Shown: piece after piece, positions 8,862 to 18,116 of the stretch
Numbering within the stretch: position 1 is the first letter of the stretch
Layout of the letters: the number at the start of each line of letters is the position of its first letter
Origin: Magnetococcales bacterium
GTDB taxonomy: Bacteria > Pseudomonadota > Magnetococcia > Magnetococcales > JADGCL01
Direction: 5' to 3'
Assembly (NCBI GenBank): GCA_015229005.1
Contig: JADGCL010000002.1
Span: 1 to 64,000 of the forward strand
Length of the DNA: 64,000 nucleotides
The notes under the pieces: generated by a model
Databases searched by the model: none
The model's input: the letters and a program-made list of their open reading frames with translations, nothing else
What the model was told of the DNA's origin: nothing
Program-made: the position numbers and the translations under genes

Positions 8862-9554
8862 TCACTCCGTCTCTTCCGGGGTTCTGGATGGGGAGGTTGC
8901 GGGTTCACGGTGTTCCGTGGCAAGGCGACGGAGGAGGTCGGTGAACCAGGAGGGATCCCCGGGTTCCCGGTGGTGACCGTCGCGGCAGGCCTCCAGGGCA
9001 GCGAGTCGCCAGAAGCGGTGGCGCACTTCGGGATCGACCAGGGTATTCCGGACCTCCTGCCGCCGGGCGCCGAAGAGGGCAACGAGGCCCTCCCAGCCCG
9101 GTTCCAGCCACTGGTCGAGGCGCTCCTTGACAAGGCGGGCGAGGGCCGGGCTCTGGCCGGTGGTACCGACGGCGATGGTGAGGGCGCCGCGGCGGACGAG
9201 GGCGGGGACGAGGAAGGTACTCGTCTCCGGGGAGTCGGCGGAGTTGCACCAGAGGCGACGCTCCCGGCAGAGGGCGGCGATCTCCCGATTGCGCTCCGCC
9301 TGGTCGGTGGCGGCGAAAACGAGCTGGGGCAGCGGATCGGTCTCCAGGAGACGGGGGTGGAAAGGGAGGGGCAGGTGACGCACCTCACCGGCGGCGACCC
9401 GGGCCGCGACCTGGGGGTCGAGCCGGGGAGCGACCAGGGTGATCTCCGCGCCGCAATCGAGGAGGCCGGCCAGTTTGCGCCGTGCCACCCGACCGCCGCC
9501 GACGACCAGGACCGGCCGTCCGCCGAGATCGACCTCCATGAAGTAATGGCCCAT
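8862..9554 (-). CDS. Precorrin-2 dehydrogenase / sirohydrochlorin ferrochelatase (CysG N-domain type)
   Basis: 230 residues from ATG 9554 (GGAGG upstream); the track ORF adds 45 unconserved residues. The protein begins MGHYFMEVDLGGRPVLVVGGGRVARRK-like: a Rossmann NAD-binding GGGRVA motif, then TLVAPRL, FAATD and CNSADSP, typical of the dehydrogenase that oxidises precorrin-2 to sirohydrochlorin in sirohaem synthesis. It lacks the C-terminal SAM uroporphyrinogen methyltransferase half of full CysG. The tail after residue 150 diverges from the family. First gene of a leftward operon with YjgN, M48 peptidase and the RNA methyltransferase. Confidence 0.9.
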   Translation of the reverse strand: MGHYFMEVDLGGRPVLVVGGGRVARRKLAGLLDCGAEITLVAPRLDPQVAARVAAGEVRHLPLPFHPRLLETDPLPQLVFAATDQAERNREIAALCRERRLWCNSADSPETSTFLVPALVRRGALTIAVGTTGQSPALARLVKERLDQWLEPGWEGLVALFGARRQEVRNTLVDPEVRHRFWRLAALEACRDGHHREPGDPSWFTDLLRRLATEHREPATSPSRTPEETE

Positions 9555-9792
9555 CGACCCTCCGGGCTGAAGTTCCCCTGTGGGAGCATTCCGCGACGGG
9601 CGCAAGCCCCCCGGCCCGACCGGTTCCGGGAGGCGCCCCCCGCAACCATTATCGTCGCAGGAGACAGGGGATGTCACTGGAGAGCCCATCGTCTCCCGGG
9701 ATCGGCTTTCTGATCCTCTGGCAGTCCGAAGGGAATCCGGTCTCCTGTCGCCCGGATGATTCTGGCGACCGTTCTCTCGGGCGTGTTAGCAT

Positions 9793-9820
9793 GTAATACA
9801 TCGCTCACGACTGGTATTAC
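9793..9820. promoter_or_regulatory. Probable toxin-antitoxin operator (inverted repeat)
   Basis: GTAATAC and GTATTAC form a perfect 7-bp inverted repeat separated by 14 bases, so the half-site centres are 21 bp apart, two helical turns. It ends ten bases before the antitoxin start. AbrB-type antitoxins commonly autorepress from such palindromes; binding here is inferred. Confidence 0.65.
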
Positions 9821-9830
9821 GGAGACGAAC

Positions 9831-10064
9831 ATGTTCACCACGGTCACCAGCAAGGGTCAGGTCACCATTCCCAAGGCCATGCGAGATCGCCTGGGAATCG
9901 GGCCGGGCAGCCGGGTTGCCTTCGAACTGGCGTCGGACGGGCGCGTCGTCCTGGTCAAGAGTGACGGCGACCGCCCTCGAAACCGCTTTGAATCCCTGCG
10001 CGGTTGCGCGGGTCCGGGACTCGGCACCGACGAGATCATGGCCTTGACGCGGGGCGAGGAGTGA
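9831..10064 (+). CDS. AbrB/MazE-type antitoxin (VapB-like)
   Basis: 77 residues with the SpoVT/AbrB swapped-hairpin DNA-binding motif (TTVTSKGQVTIPKAMRDRLG, GSRVAFELASDGRVVL). The longer track start at 9756 runs through the operator and is rejected. The C-terminal part (about 48-77, ending EIMALTRGEE) would be the toxin-binding tail. The stop overlaps the next gene as GTGA. It should neutralise the PIN-domain toxin encoded next and repress the operon from the palindrome at 9793-9820. Confidence 0.9.
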   Translation: MFTTVTSKGQVTIPKAMRDRLGIGPGSRVAFELASDGRVVLVKSDGDRPRNRFESLRGCAGPGLGTDEIMALTRGEE

Positions 10065-10471
10065 CCGTGACGTTGGTTGACACCAACGTCCTGCTGGACC
10101 TCGTCACCGCCGATCCCCTTTGGGCCGATTGGTCCATCCGGCAACTGGACATAGCCTCCCTCAGGGGGCCGCTCATCATCAACGACGTGGTCTATGCCGA
10201 ACTGTCGGTGCGTTTCGACCGGATCGAATCTCTTGATCAGCGCCTGGAGGAGGCCAGGATCACCCTGGAGGCCATGCCGCGTGCGGCGCTGTTTCTGGCA
10301 GGCAAGGCGTTTCGTCGCTACCGCGCCACCGGTGGTGTTCGCAACGGTGTTCTGCCCGATTTTTTCATCGGAGCGCATGCCGCCGTTCTGGGCCTGCCGC
10401 TCCTGACGCGCGATCTCCGGCGTTACCAGGCCTGTTTTCCTTCCGTCAGGCTGATCGCTCCCGGGATGTAA
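10061..10471 (+). CDS. PIN-domain ribonuclease toxin (VapC-like)
   Basis: 136 residues from GTG 10061 (overlapping the antitoxin stop as GTGA; GTG 10067 is also possible), with GCGAGGAG just upstream. All four acidic PIN residues are visible: Asp in LVDTNVLLD, Glu in VVYAELSV, Asp in LPDFFIGAHA and Asp in LLTRDLRRY. These bind the metal of an endoribonuclease that cuts RNA, often tRNA. The active site looks intact. Gene order, overlap and operator all fit a type II toxin-antitoxin module. Confidence 0.92.
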   Translation: MTVTLVDTNVLLDLVTADPLWADWSIRQLDIASLRGPLIINDVVYAELSVRFDRIESLDQRLEEARITLEAMPRAALFLAGKAFRRYRATGGVRNGVLPDFFIGAHAAVLGLPLLTRDLRRYQACFPSVRLIAPGM

Positions 10472-10595
10472 CCTTCGTTGGGTCGTCGGTCCCTGCTTCG
10501 AAGTGGCGAAAATCCACCACATGAGTTCCCCTGCGCTGGCCGGGCCTCGGGTACCGGGCACCTCCCGGATACCGCAGAGAACGCCACGAGGTCAA

Positions 10596-11177
10596 TCAAT
10601 CGTGACGCCGGTGTTTCCAGACCCAGGGCGGGGTCGGCAGGGGGTCCGACCACAGACCGAGGCGCTGCGATCTTGCCTCGACCTCGAGGAGTCCCAATTC
10701 GCGCTCGCGGGAGTAGCGCAGGTGCTGCCAGGCGAGGCCCCGGGAGAGCATCGTCCCGGCCCAGTCGGAGCCGTCGGTCAGGGTGACCCCGGCCACCAGG
10801 CGGCCATAGGTGTCCGTGACCCGGGGGTGGACGGTGACCCTCCGTCCCGCGGCCAGGCTTTGCGCCAGGCTCCGGGCCTTGTCCCCCCAGGGCTGTCCTT
10901 TCTCGGGGGCGTCGATCCCGTAGACCCGGATCTCGATCGTCTCGCTGCCGTGCCGCACTTTGAGGGAATCGCCGTCGAGGACCGCGACCACCTCACCCTG
11001 CCAGGCCACCTGCCCTGCATGCCTCCCCTCGCCTTCGAATGCGGTTCCCCGGGAGGTGTCGGCAATACCCGGGGAAAAGGGAAAGGGACCGGCGATCAGG
11101 ATCGCGAAGAAGAGCGCTGCCACGAGCGGGAACCGGCGACGGCGCACCCAGGGGTTGGATCCGTTGTCATCACCCAT
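10596..11177 (-). CDS. Exported thermonuclease-like (SNase domain) nuclease
   Basis: 193 residues. A basic N-terminus (WVRRRRF) and a hydrophobic stretch (PLVAALFFAILIAGPFPF) form a signal peptide or anchor. The Staphylococcal-nuclease fold follows: VVAVLDGDSLKVR, the catalytic-type IRVYGIDAPEKGQPWG (Arg and Glu) and DTYGRLVAGV with the second Arg, ending GLWSDPLPTPPWVWK. Predicted to be a calcium-dependent phosphodiesterase acting in the periplasm or outside the cell. It faces the toxin-antitoxin pair and is divergent from the ATP synthase operon. Confidence 0.9.
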   Translation of the reverse strand: MGDDNGSNPWVRRRRFPLVAALFFAILIAGPFPFSPGIADTSRGTAFEGEGRHAGQVAWQGEVVAVLDGDSLKVRHGSETIEIRVYGIDAPEKGQPWGDKARSLAQSLAAGRRVTVHPRVTDTYGRLVAGVTLTDGSDWAGTMLSRGLAWQHLRYSRERELGLLEVEARSQRLGLWSDPLPTPPWVWKHRRHD

Positions 11178-11414
11178 CCGCCTTCGTCAGCCTCCCGATC
11201 GGAGTAACCTCGCCGCAGGCATTCGCCACCTCCGCCCGCAGGGTAGCACAGGGAACGGGCCTGTTTGAAGCCTCCCCCGGCAAGGGGGGAGAAACCGGAG
11301 GCGGATCGGTTCGAGGATCGTTGAACTGCGGGGGAGAAGTATGTTACTTGTCTTCCCCTCGGAGCGGGCTCGTTGCCCGAGGATGTCCATTCCCAAGCGG
11401 AGGACCGACACGCC

Positions 11415-11954
11415 GTGCAAGACAGCACCCTGGCCAAACGATACGCCAAGGCACTGGCGGAACTGGCCGTGGAAGCGGGAAACCTGGACGCCGTGGGGGA
11501 GGACCTCAAGCGTTTTCAGGAAGTCGTCGCGGCCACGCCCCATCTTCTCGAGCTGCTGACCGACCCCGCCGTGGCCGAGGGCGAGCGGTTGGCCGCCCTG
11601 GTCCCCTTCATCGCCCACGCGAAGCCGGCCCGGGTCACCGCCAATTTTCTCAACCTGCTGGTCGCTCGCCGGCGCATGGTCCTGATCGAAGGCATCATCG
11701 CCGCCTTCAACCGGGACGTGGAGGTCCGCCATGGCCGGGTCACCGCCTTCGTGACCACCGCCAAGCCCCTGACCCAGGCCCATAGCGCCAAGCTCCAGTC
11801 CACTCTGGCCGAGCTTACCCGCAAGGAGGTCCTCCTGGAGGTCGTCGTGGCGCCGGAACTCCTGGGAGGCCTCGTCATCCGGATCGGCAGCATGATGATG
11901 GACTACTCCATTCGCAGCCGCCTCAATCGCCTCAAAGCCTTCATGAGAGAGTAG
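11415..11954 (+). CDS. atpH: ATP synthase F1 subunit delta
   Basis: 179 residues from GTG 11415 (the track ORF uses ATG 11373, adding 14 unconserved residues). Family features: LAKRYAKALAELAVEAGNL near the N-terminus, LLVARRRMVLIEGII in the middle and the C-terminal GGLVIRIGSMMMDYSIRSRL. The delta subunit joins F1 to the peripheral stalk. First gene of atpHAGDC; the membrane F0 genes are not in this window, so the operon is split as in several alphaproteobacteria. The 237 bp upstream separates it from the divergent nuclease and should hold its promoter. Confidence 0.95.
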   Translation: MQDSTLAKRYAKALAELAVEAGNLDAVGEDLKRFQEVVAATPHLLELLTDPAVAEGERLAALVPFIAHAKPARVTANFLNLLVARRRMVLIEGIIAAFNRDVEVRHGRVTAFVTTAKPLTQAHSAKLQSTLAELTRKEVLLEVVVAPELLGGLVIRIGSMMMDYSIRSRLNRLKAFMRE

Positions 11955-11960
11955 AGCCCC

Positions 11961-13502
11961 ATGCAGATCAGCGTCGCCGAAATCAGCGGAATCATCAAGA
12001 ACCAGATCGCCAACTACGGCCAGGGCGCCGAGATCTCGGAAGTGGGTCGCGTCATCACCGTCGGCGATGGTGTCGCCCGCATCCACGGCCTGGACAAGGT
12101 CATGGCGGGGGAACTGGTGGCCTTCGACGACGGCACCCAGGGGATGGCCCTGAACCTGGAGGAGGACAACGTCGGCGTGGTCATCTTCGGCGACGTGGTC
12201 GGCATCAAGGAGGGGTCGAACGTCAAGCGGACCGGGCGGATCGTCGACGTGCCGGTGGGCAAGGGTCTCCTCGGTCGAGTGGTGGATGCCCTGGGGGTGC
12301 CGATCGACGGCAAGGGTCCGGTCAACGCCGACGGCGGTCGGCGCAATGTCGAGATCCAGGCCCCCGGGATCATCGCCCGGAAGTCGGTGCATGAGCCGCT
12401 CTACACCGGTCTCAAGGCCCTGGATGCCCTGGTCCCCATCGGTCGCGGTCAGCGCGAGCTGATCATCGGCGACCGGCAGACGGGGAAGACGGCCGTCGCC
12501 GTCGATACCATCCTCAACCAGAAGCGGACCATGGAGACGGCAAAGCCCGTCTACTGCGTCTACGTCGCCATCGGTCAGAAGCGGTCGACGGTGGCCCAGG
12601 TGGTGAAAGTCCTCGAAGACCACGGCGCGATGGCCTACACCACCGTGGTGGCCGCCACCGCCTCCGATCCGGCGCCGATGCAGTTCCTGGCCCCCTACAG
12701 CGGTTGTACCATGGGGGAATACTTCCGCGACAACGGCATGCACGCCCTGATCGTCTACGATGATCTCTCCAAGCAGGCGGTGGCCTATCGGCAGATGTCG
12801 CTGATCCTTCGCCGTCCCCCCGGTCGCGAGGCCTATCCCGGCGATGTCTTCTATCTCCATTCGCGTCTCCTGGAGCGGGCGGCCAAGCTCTCCGACGAGC
12901 ATGGCGGCGGCTCCCTGACGGCCCTGCCCGTCATCGAGACCAAGGGCGGCGACGTCTCGGCCTACATCCCCACCAACGTCATCTCCATCACCGACGGCCA
13001 GATCTTCCTGGAGTCGGAGCTTTTCTACGGCGGTATGCGACCGGCCATTTCGGTGGGTCTGTCGGTCTCGCGGGTGGGGGGTTCGGCGCAGGTGAAGGCG
13101 ACCAAGCAGGTCGCCGGGAGCCTGCGTCTGGATCTGGCCCAATACCGGGAAATGGCGGCCTTCGCCCAGTTCGGTTCCGACCTCGATCCGTCGACGCAAA
13201 AGCTCATCCACCGTGGCGAGCGGCTCATGGAGCTTTTGAAGCAGGGGCAGTATCAACCCCTCTCGATGGAGGAGCAGGCGGTGGTGCTCTTCGCCGGCGC
13301 TCGCGGCTTGCTGGATGCCTTCCCGGTATCACGGATCACCACCCTGGAACGGGGAATCCGCGAACATATGGCAAGTCACCACGCTGATATCCTCGAGACC
13401 ATCCGCAAGGAGGAGAAGCTGAGCGGCGAGACCGAGAGCCGGTTGGCGGCGGCCCTGAAGGAGTACCTGGACAAGCAGCTGAGAGCGACCGAAGCGTCGT
13501 AG
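11961..13502 (+). CDS. atpA: ATP synthase F1 subunit alpha
   Basis: 513 residues, full family length. Visible marks are the N-terminal [13 protein letters not shown], the Walker [14 protein letters not shown], the [17 protein letters not shown] segment, [20 protein letters not shown] and the [14 protein letters not shown] catalytic-interface motif. It forms the non-catalytic nucleotide-binding sites of the F1 hexamer. It starts six bases after atpH. Confidence 0.99.
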   Translation: MQISVAEISGIIKNQIANYGQGAEISEVGRVITVGDGVARIHGLDKVMAGELVAFDDGTQGMALNLEEDNVGVVIFGDVVGIKEGSNVKRTGRIVDVPVGKGLLGRVVDALGVPIDGKGPVNADGGRRNVEIQAPGIIARKSVHEPLYTGLKALDALVPIGRGQRELIIGDRQTGKTAVAVDTILNQKRTMETAKPVYCVYVAIGQKRSTVAQVVKVLEDHGAMAYTTVVAATASDPAPMQFLAPYSGCTMGEYFRDNGMHALIVYDDLSKQAVAYRQMSLILRRPPGREAYPGDVFYLHSRLLERAAKLSDEHGGGSLTALPVIETKGGDVSAYIPTNVISITDGQIFLESELFYGGMRPAISVGLSVSRVGGSAQVKATKQVAGSLRLDLAQYREMAAFAQFGSDLDPSTQKLIHRGERLMELLKQGQYQPLSMEEQAVVLFAGARGLLDAFPVSRITTLERGIREHMASHHADILETIRKEEKLSGETESRLAAALKEYLDKQLRATEAS

Positions 13503-13535
13503 CGTGGGAACCGGGTTGGGGAGGTTTTTCCGTCG

Positions 13536-14426
13536 ATGGCGAACCTGAAAGCTCTGTCGAGTCGGATCCGCTCGGTCAAGAACACCAAGCAGATCACCAA
13601 GGCCATGAAGATGGTTTCCGCCGCCAAGCTCCGGCGGGCGCAGGAGCGGGCCTTCGCGGCACGGCCCTACAGCCAGGCCATGGGGCGCATGATGGGAGCC
13701 CTGACGGTCGGTGGCGCGATGGCCGGGGCCCCACCGCTGATGGCGGGAAGGGGCGGGCCGGTCAAGCGGGTGGAGTTGGTGGTGTTCACCGCCGACCGGG
13801 GGCTGTGCGGGAGTTTCAACAGCGGCGTCATCCGGGCGGTGCGGACCAAGATCGCGGAGTTGACCGAGGCCGGACAGACGGTCACCCTGACCTTCGTCGG
13901 ACGCAAGGCGCACGATGTCCTGAAGCGGCAGTTCTCCAAGAATGTCCGAGCGGTGCATATCGGTCTCTCCCGGGGATTGACCTTCCAGGTGGCCGAGGAG
14001 CGGGTGGCCGGCGGCTTGTTGGATGCCTTTCATCGGGACGAGTTCGATCTCTGCCTCGCCGTTTACAACACCTTTCAGTCGGCCATGCAACACACCCTGA
14101 CGTGGCGGCAGCTGATGCCGCTGCCGATCCCCGAGACCGCCGACGATACGGCTCCGGCCTCCGGGATGGGGGGAGAATACGAGCCCTCCGGCGAGGAGGT
14201 GCTGGCGGCGCTGCTGCCGAAAAATGTGGCCGTGCAGATCTTCCAGGCGATGGTGGAGTCGGACGCCTCCGAACACGGGGCGCGGATGACCGCCATGGAC
14301 AATGCCGTGCGCAATGCCGACGAAATGGTCCGCAAGCTGACGATCACCTTCAATCGGACCCGTCAGGCGGCCATCACCACGGAGTTGATGGAGATTATCA
14401 GCGGCGCCGAGTCGCTCAAGGGATGA
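13536..14426 (+). CDS. atpG: ATP synthase F1 subunit gamma
   Basis: 296 residues. The N-terminal helix (SSRIRSVKNTKQITKAMKMV) and the C-terminal helix (SLKG-terminated, with MDNAVRNADEMVRKLTITFN and RQAAITTELMEIISGAES) form the rotating coiled coil; FTADRGLCGSFN is the family signature. Spacing of 33 bases from atpA and GGGGAGG upstream of ATG 13536. Confidence 0.98.
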   Translation: MANLKALSSRIRSVKNTKQITKAMKMVSAAKLRRAQERAFAARPYSQAMGRMMGALTVGGAMAGAPPLMAGRGGPVKRVELVVFTADRGLCGSFNSGVIRAVRTKIAELTEAGQTVTLTFVGRKAHDVLKRQFSKNVRAVHIGLSRGLTFQVAEERVAGGLLDAFHRDEFDLCLAVYNTFQSAMQHTLTWRQLMPLPIPETADDTAPASGMGGEYEPSGEEVLAALLPKNVAVQIFQAMVESDASEHGARMTAMDNAVRNADEMVRKLTITFNRTRQAAITTELMEIISGAESLKG

Positions 14427-14439
14427 GATCCGCATCCTC

Positions 14440-14495
14440 GGGTCGTGGATTGCGGGTCGTGGATTGCGGGTCGTGGATTGCGGGTCGTGGATTGA
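14440..14495. repeat. Four tandem 14-bp repeats between atpG and atpD
   Basis: GGGTCGTGGATTGC occurs three times exactly and a fourth time ending in A, head to tail, in the 108-bp gap between atpG and atpD. The array is non-coding and ends about 40 bases before atpD. Function unknown. Confidence 0.9.
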
Positions 14496-15956
<1,461 letters not shown>

Positions 15957-15970
15957 CGAGGCCGGTCGCC

Positions 15971-16375
15971 ATGGGGAAGTCCTTGAAGATGGAGTTGGTC
16001 ACCCCGGAGCGGCGGGTGCTGGCGGTCGAGCCGGAGATGGTGATCATCCCCGGGGTCGATGGCGATTTCGGGGTGTTGCCGGGGCACATGCCTTTGGTCA
16101 GCACGGTGCGGGCCGGTCGGCTGGAGGTCAGGGACGCCGCCGGGACGCGTCGCTATGTGGTCTCCCGTGGCTATGCCGAGGCGTTGCCGGATCGGGTGAC
16201 GCTCCTGGTGGATCGGGCGATCCCGGTGGAAGAGCTCAAGGCAGAGGCAGCCAAGGCCTCGCTCTCGGAGGAGAACGGGCGGCTCGCGCAGATTCCCGAG
16301 GCCGACCCGGCGTATGACCGGCAGAAAGCGGCGGTGGAATTCGCTGCGGCCTGTGTGGCGGCGGTCGGGGAGTGA
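15971..16375 (+). CDS. atpC: ATP synthase F1 subunit epsilon
   Basis: 134 residues. The beta-sandwich domain is marked by MELVTPERRVLAVEPEMVII, GDFGVLPGHMPLVSTV and YVVSRGYAEALPDRVTLLVD; a short helical C-terminal hairpin follows. It is part of the rotor and an inhibitor of ATP hydrolysis. It lies 14 bases after atpD and 26 bases before glmU. Confidence 0.97.
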   Translation: MGKSLKMELVTPERRVLAVEPEMVIIPGVDGDFGVLPGHMPLVSTVRAGRLEVRDAAGTRRYVVSRGYAEALPDRVTLLVDRAIPVEELKAEAAKASLSEENGRLAQIPEADPAYDRQKAAVEFAAACVAAVGE

Positions 16376-16401
16376 CCTTGGGCGGTTGTGGTCGTTAGCG
16401 C

Positions 16402-17796
16402 ATGAGCGGTCTGGCGGTTGTCATCCTCGCGGCCGGTCAGGGGACCCGGATGCTTTCGCAGCAGCCGAAGGTATTGCATGCCCTGGCCGGCATTCCCTTG
16501 TTGGCGCATGTGGTGCGGGCGGCGATGGGGCTTCGACCAGAGCGGTTGGTCGTGGTGGTGGGTTTTGGCGCCGGGGCGATCCAGGAGGCGATCGGGAAGG
16601 TTCTTCCCAACGCCGGGATCACCTGGGTGACCCAGGAGGAGCGCCTGGGGACGGCACATGCGGTGGGATGTGCCCTGCCGGCGCTCTCCGGATTCCACGG
16701 AGATGTCCTCATCCTCAACGGCGATCATCCGCTGATTCGGACTCCGATTCTCGAGGCGTTTGTTGCGGCGCACCGGGACGAGGGATGGGCGGTGACCCTG
16801 CTATCGACAACACCAGCGACGGCAGCGGGTTACGGTCGGGTGGTCCGCAGGGCTGGAGGGCGGCTGGAGCGGGTAGTCGAGGAGAAGGATGCTACCCCGG
16901 CAGAGCGGGACCTGGTCGAAGTAAGTACGGGTACCTATTGCCTGGCGGCGGATCGATTGCCGGGGTGGATCGCACGGGTGGGCAACGCCAACGCCCAGGG
17001 GGAGTATTACCTGCCCGATGTCGTCGCGTTGGCGGTGGCGGACGGGGTGGGGGCCGGGGCCTTTCACCATCCCGAGGCGGCATCCTTGGTTGGGGTGAAC
17101 AACCGTCGCCACTTGGCGCAGTTGGAGGGGTTGCTCCGGGATCGGCTGGTGGGGGAGTGGATGGATCGGGGGGTAACCTTCGTCGACCCGAGTTCCTGTT
17201 GGGTGGCGGCGGATGTCGAACTCGGTGCCGATACGGTAATTTTTCCACATGTCATCCTGGGGCCCGGGGTGGTGGTCGGGCGGGATTGCGAGATCGGTCC
17301 CTTCTGTCAGGTGGTCCGGAGCCGGCTTGCGGAGCGGGTTCGGGTACTCTCCTTCTGCCACCTGGAGGGGGCGGAGATCGCCGCCGATTGCGTGGTGGGT
17401 CCCTATTCGCGATTGCGACCGGGTACAGAGCTGGCGTCCAAGGCCCGGATCGGCAATTTTTGCGAAACCAAGAAGGCCCGGATCGGGGTCGGTTCCAAGG
17501 TCAACCATCTTTCCTATATCGGCGATGCCGAGGTGGGGGCCGGGGTCAACATCGGCGCGGGGACGATCACCTGCAACTACGATGGGATCCTGAAGCACAA
17601 GACTGTCCTCGGGGATGGTGTCTTCGTAGGCTCCGATACTCATTTTGTGGCGCCGATCACGGTGGGTGATCGGGCGGTGGTGGGTGCCGGAACGACGGTG
17701 ACCGAGGATATCCCCGCCGATGCCCTGGCCGTGGCCCGGGCGCCGCAGAGGAACATTCCCAACTGGACCGCCCGGCGTCCGAAGAGGTCCAAGTAG
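16402..17796 (+). CDS. glmU: Bifunctional UDP-GlcNAc pyrophosphorylase / glucosamine-1-phosphate acetyltransferase
   Basis: 464 residues. The uridyltransferase half opens with VVILAAGQGTRMLSQQPKVL and contains LNGDHPLI. The C-terminal left-handed beta-helix shows hexapeptide repeats and the acetyltransferase signature IGNFCETKKARIGVGSKVNH, then INIGAGTITCNYDG-like sequence. It makes UDP-GlcNAc for peptidoglycan and lipopolysaccharide. Its place right after the ATP synthase genes and before glmS matches the atp-glmUS order known from other proteobacteria. Confidence 0.98.
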   Translation: MSGLAVVILAAGQGTRMLSQQPKVLHALAGIPLLAHVVRAAMGLRPERLVVVVGFGAGAIQEAIGKVLPNAGITWVTQEERLGTAHAVGCALPALSGFHGDVLILNGDHPLIRTPILEAFVAAHRDEGWAVTLLSTTPATAAGYGRVVRRAGGRLERVVEEKDATPAERDLVEVSTGTYCLAADRLPGWIARVGNANAQGEYYLPDVVALAVADGVGAGAFHHPEAASLVGVNNRRHLAQLEGLLRDRLVGEWMDRGVTFVDPSSCWVAADVELGADTVIFPHVILGPGVVVGRDCEIGPFCQVVRSRLAERVRVLSFCHLEGAEIAADCVVGPYSRLRPGTELASKARIGNFCETKKARIGVGSKVNHLSYIGDAEVGAGVNIGAGTITCNYDGILKHKTVLGDGVFVGSDTHFVAPITVGDRAVVGAGTTVTEDIPADALAVARAPQRNIPNWTARRPKRSK

Positions 17797-17850
17797 GGGA
17801 TCGGGGACGGGTCGCGTTCGATAGGTCGGTTACTTTCGCGCTGATTGGTA

Positions 17851-17889
17851 TTTCAGGGGCTTCGCCCCCGAACCCTCGCTGAGGGAATG
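17851..17889. repeat. GGGGCTTCGCCCC dispersed repeat, short copy
   Basis: TTTCAGGGGCTTCGCCCCCG followed by a shortened GA-ACCCTCGCTGAGGG arm. The first 20 bases are the same as those opening the copy at 17928. Stem GGGGC/GCCCC with a three-base loop. Confidence 0.75.
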
Positions 17890-17927
17890 TCTGTTGCGCT
17901 GGCTGTGATGCTGGTCGATCCGTGTCG

Positions 17928-17994
17928 TTTCAGGGGCTTCGCCCCCGACCCCCTACTGAGGGGGCAGGCGGAGCCTCCCCCTCAGGCTCCCCCA
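17928..17994. repeat. GGGGCTTCGCCCC dispersed repeat, full copy
   Basis: Begins TTTCAGGGGCTTCGCCCCCG and continues with CCCCTACTGAGGGGG and GGAGCC/GGCTCC arms, giving three consecutive small stems. A related element lies at 60091-60155. No coding capacity. Confidence 0.8.
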
Positions 17995-18008
17995 ACTACT
18001 CTTGACGT

Positions 18009-18038
18009 CGTCTTTTCGTTTGATGTCGGTCAATCCGA
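18009..18038. repeat. Shared upstream motif, glmS copy
   Basis: A 30-bp stretch with core TCGGTCAATC agrees at 23 of 30 positions with 35208-35237. It ends about 80 bases before glmS. Regulatory site or repeat remnant; undecided. Confidence 0.45.
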
Positions 18039-18116
18039 ATTGCCGACGCTCGGGGGGCCTGTTACCGCAGAGGGGCCTGCTGCGGGATGCTCTCCGGAGG
18101 ACGGGAGGTGTCTGCC

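Larger units (their letters stand above)
17797..18116. other. glmU-glmS intergenic region with GC-rich repeats
   Basis: 320 bp without a gene. It holds two copies of a GGGGCTTCGCCCC hairpin element (17851-17889 and 17928-17994) and a short motif at 18009-18038 that recurs upstream of the thiS-thiG gene. Any glmS promoter or attenuator must lie here. No glmS-ribozyme core was recognised. Confidence 0.7.

Noticed and set aside
14440-14495. CRISPR array
   Set aside because: The 14-bp units touch directly with no spacers, so it is a plain tandem repeat.
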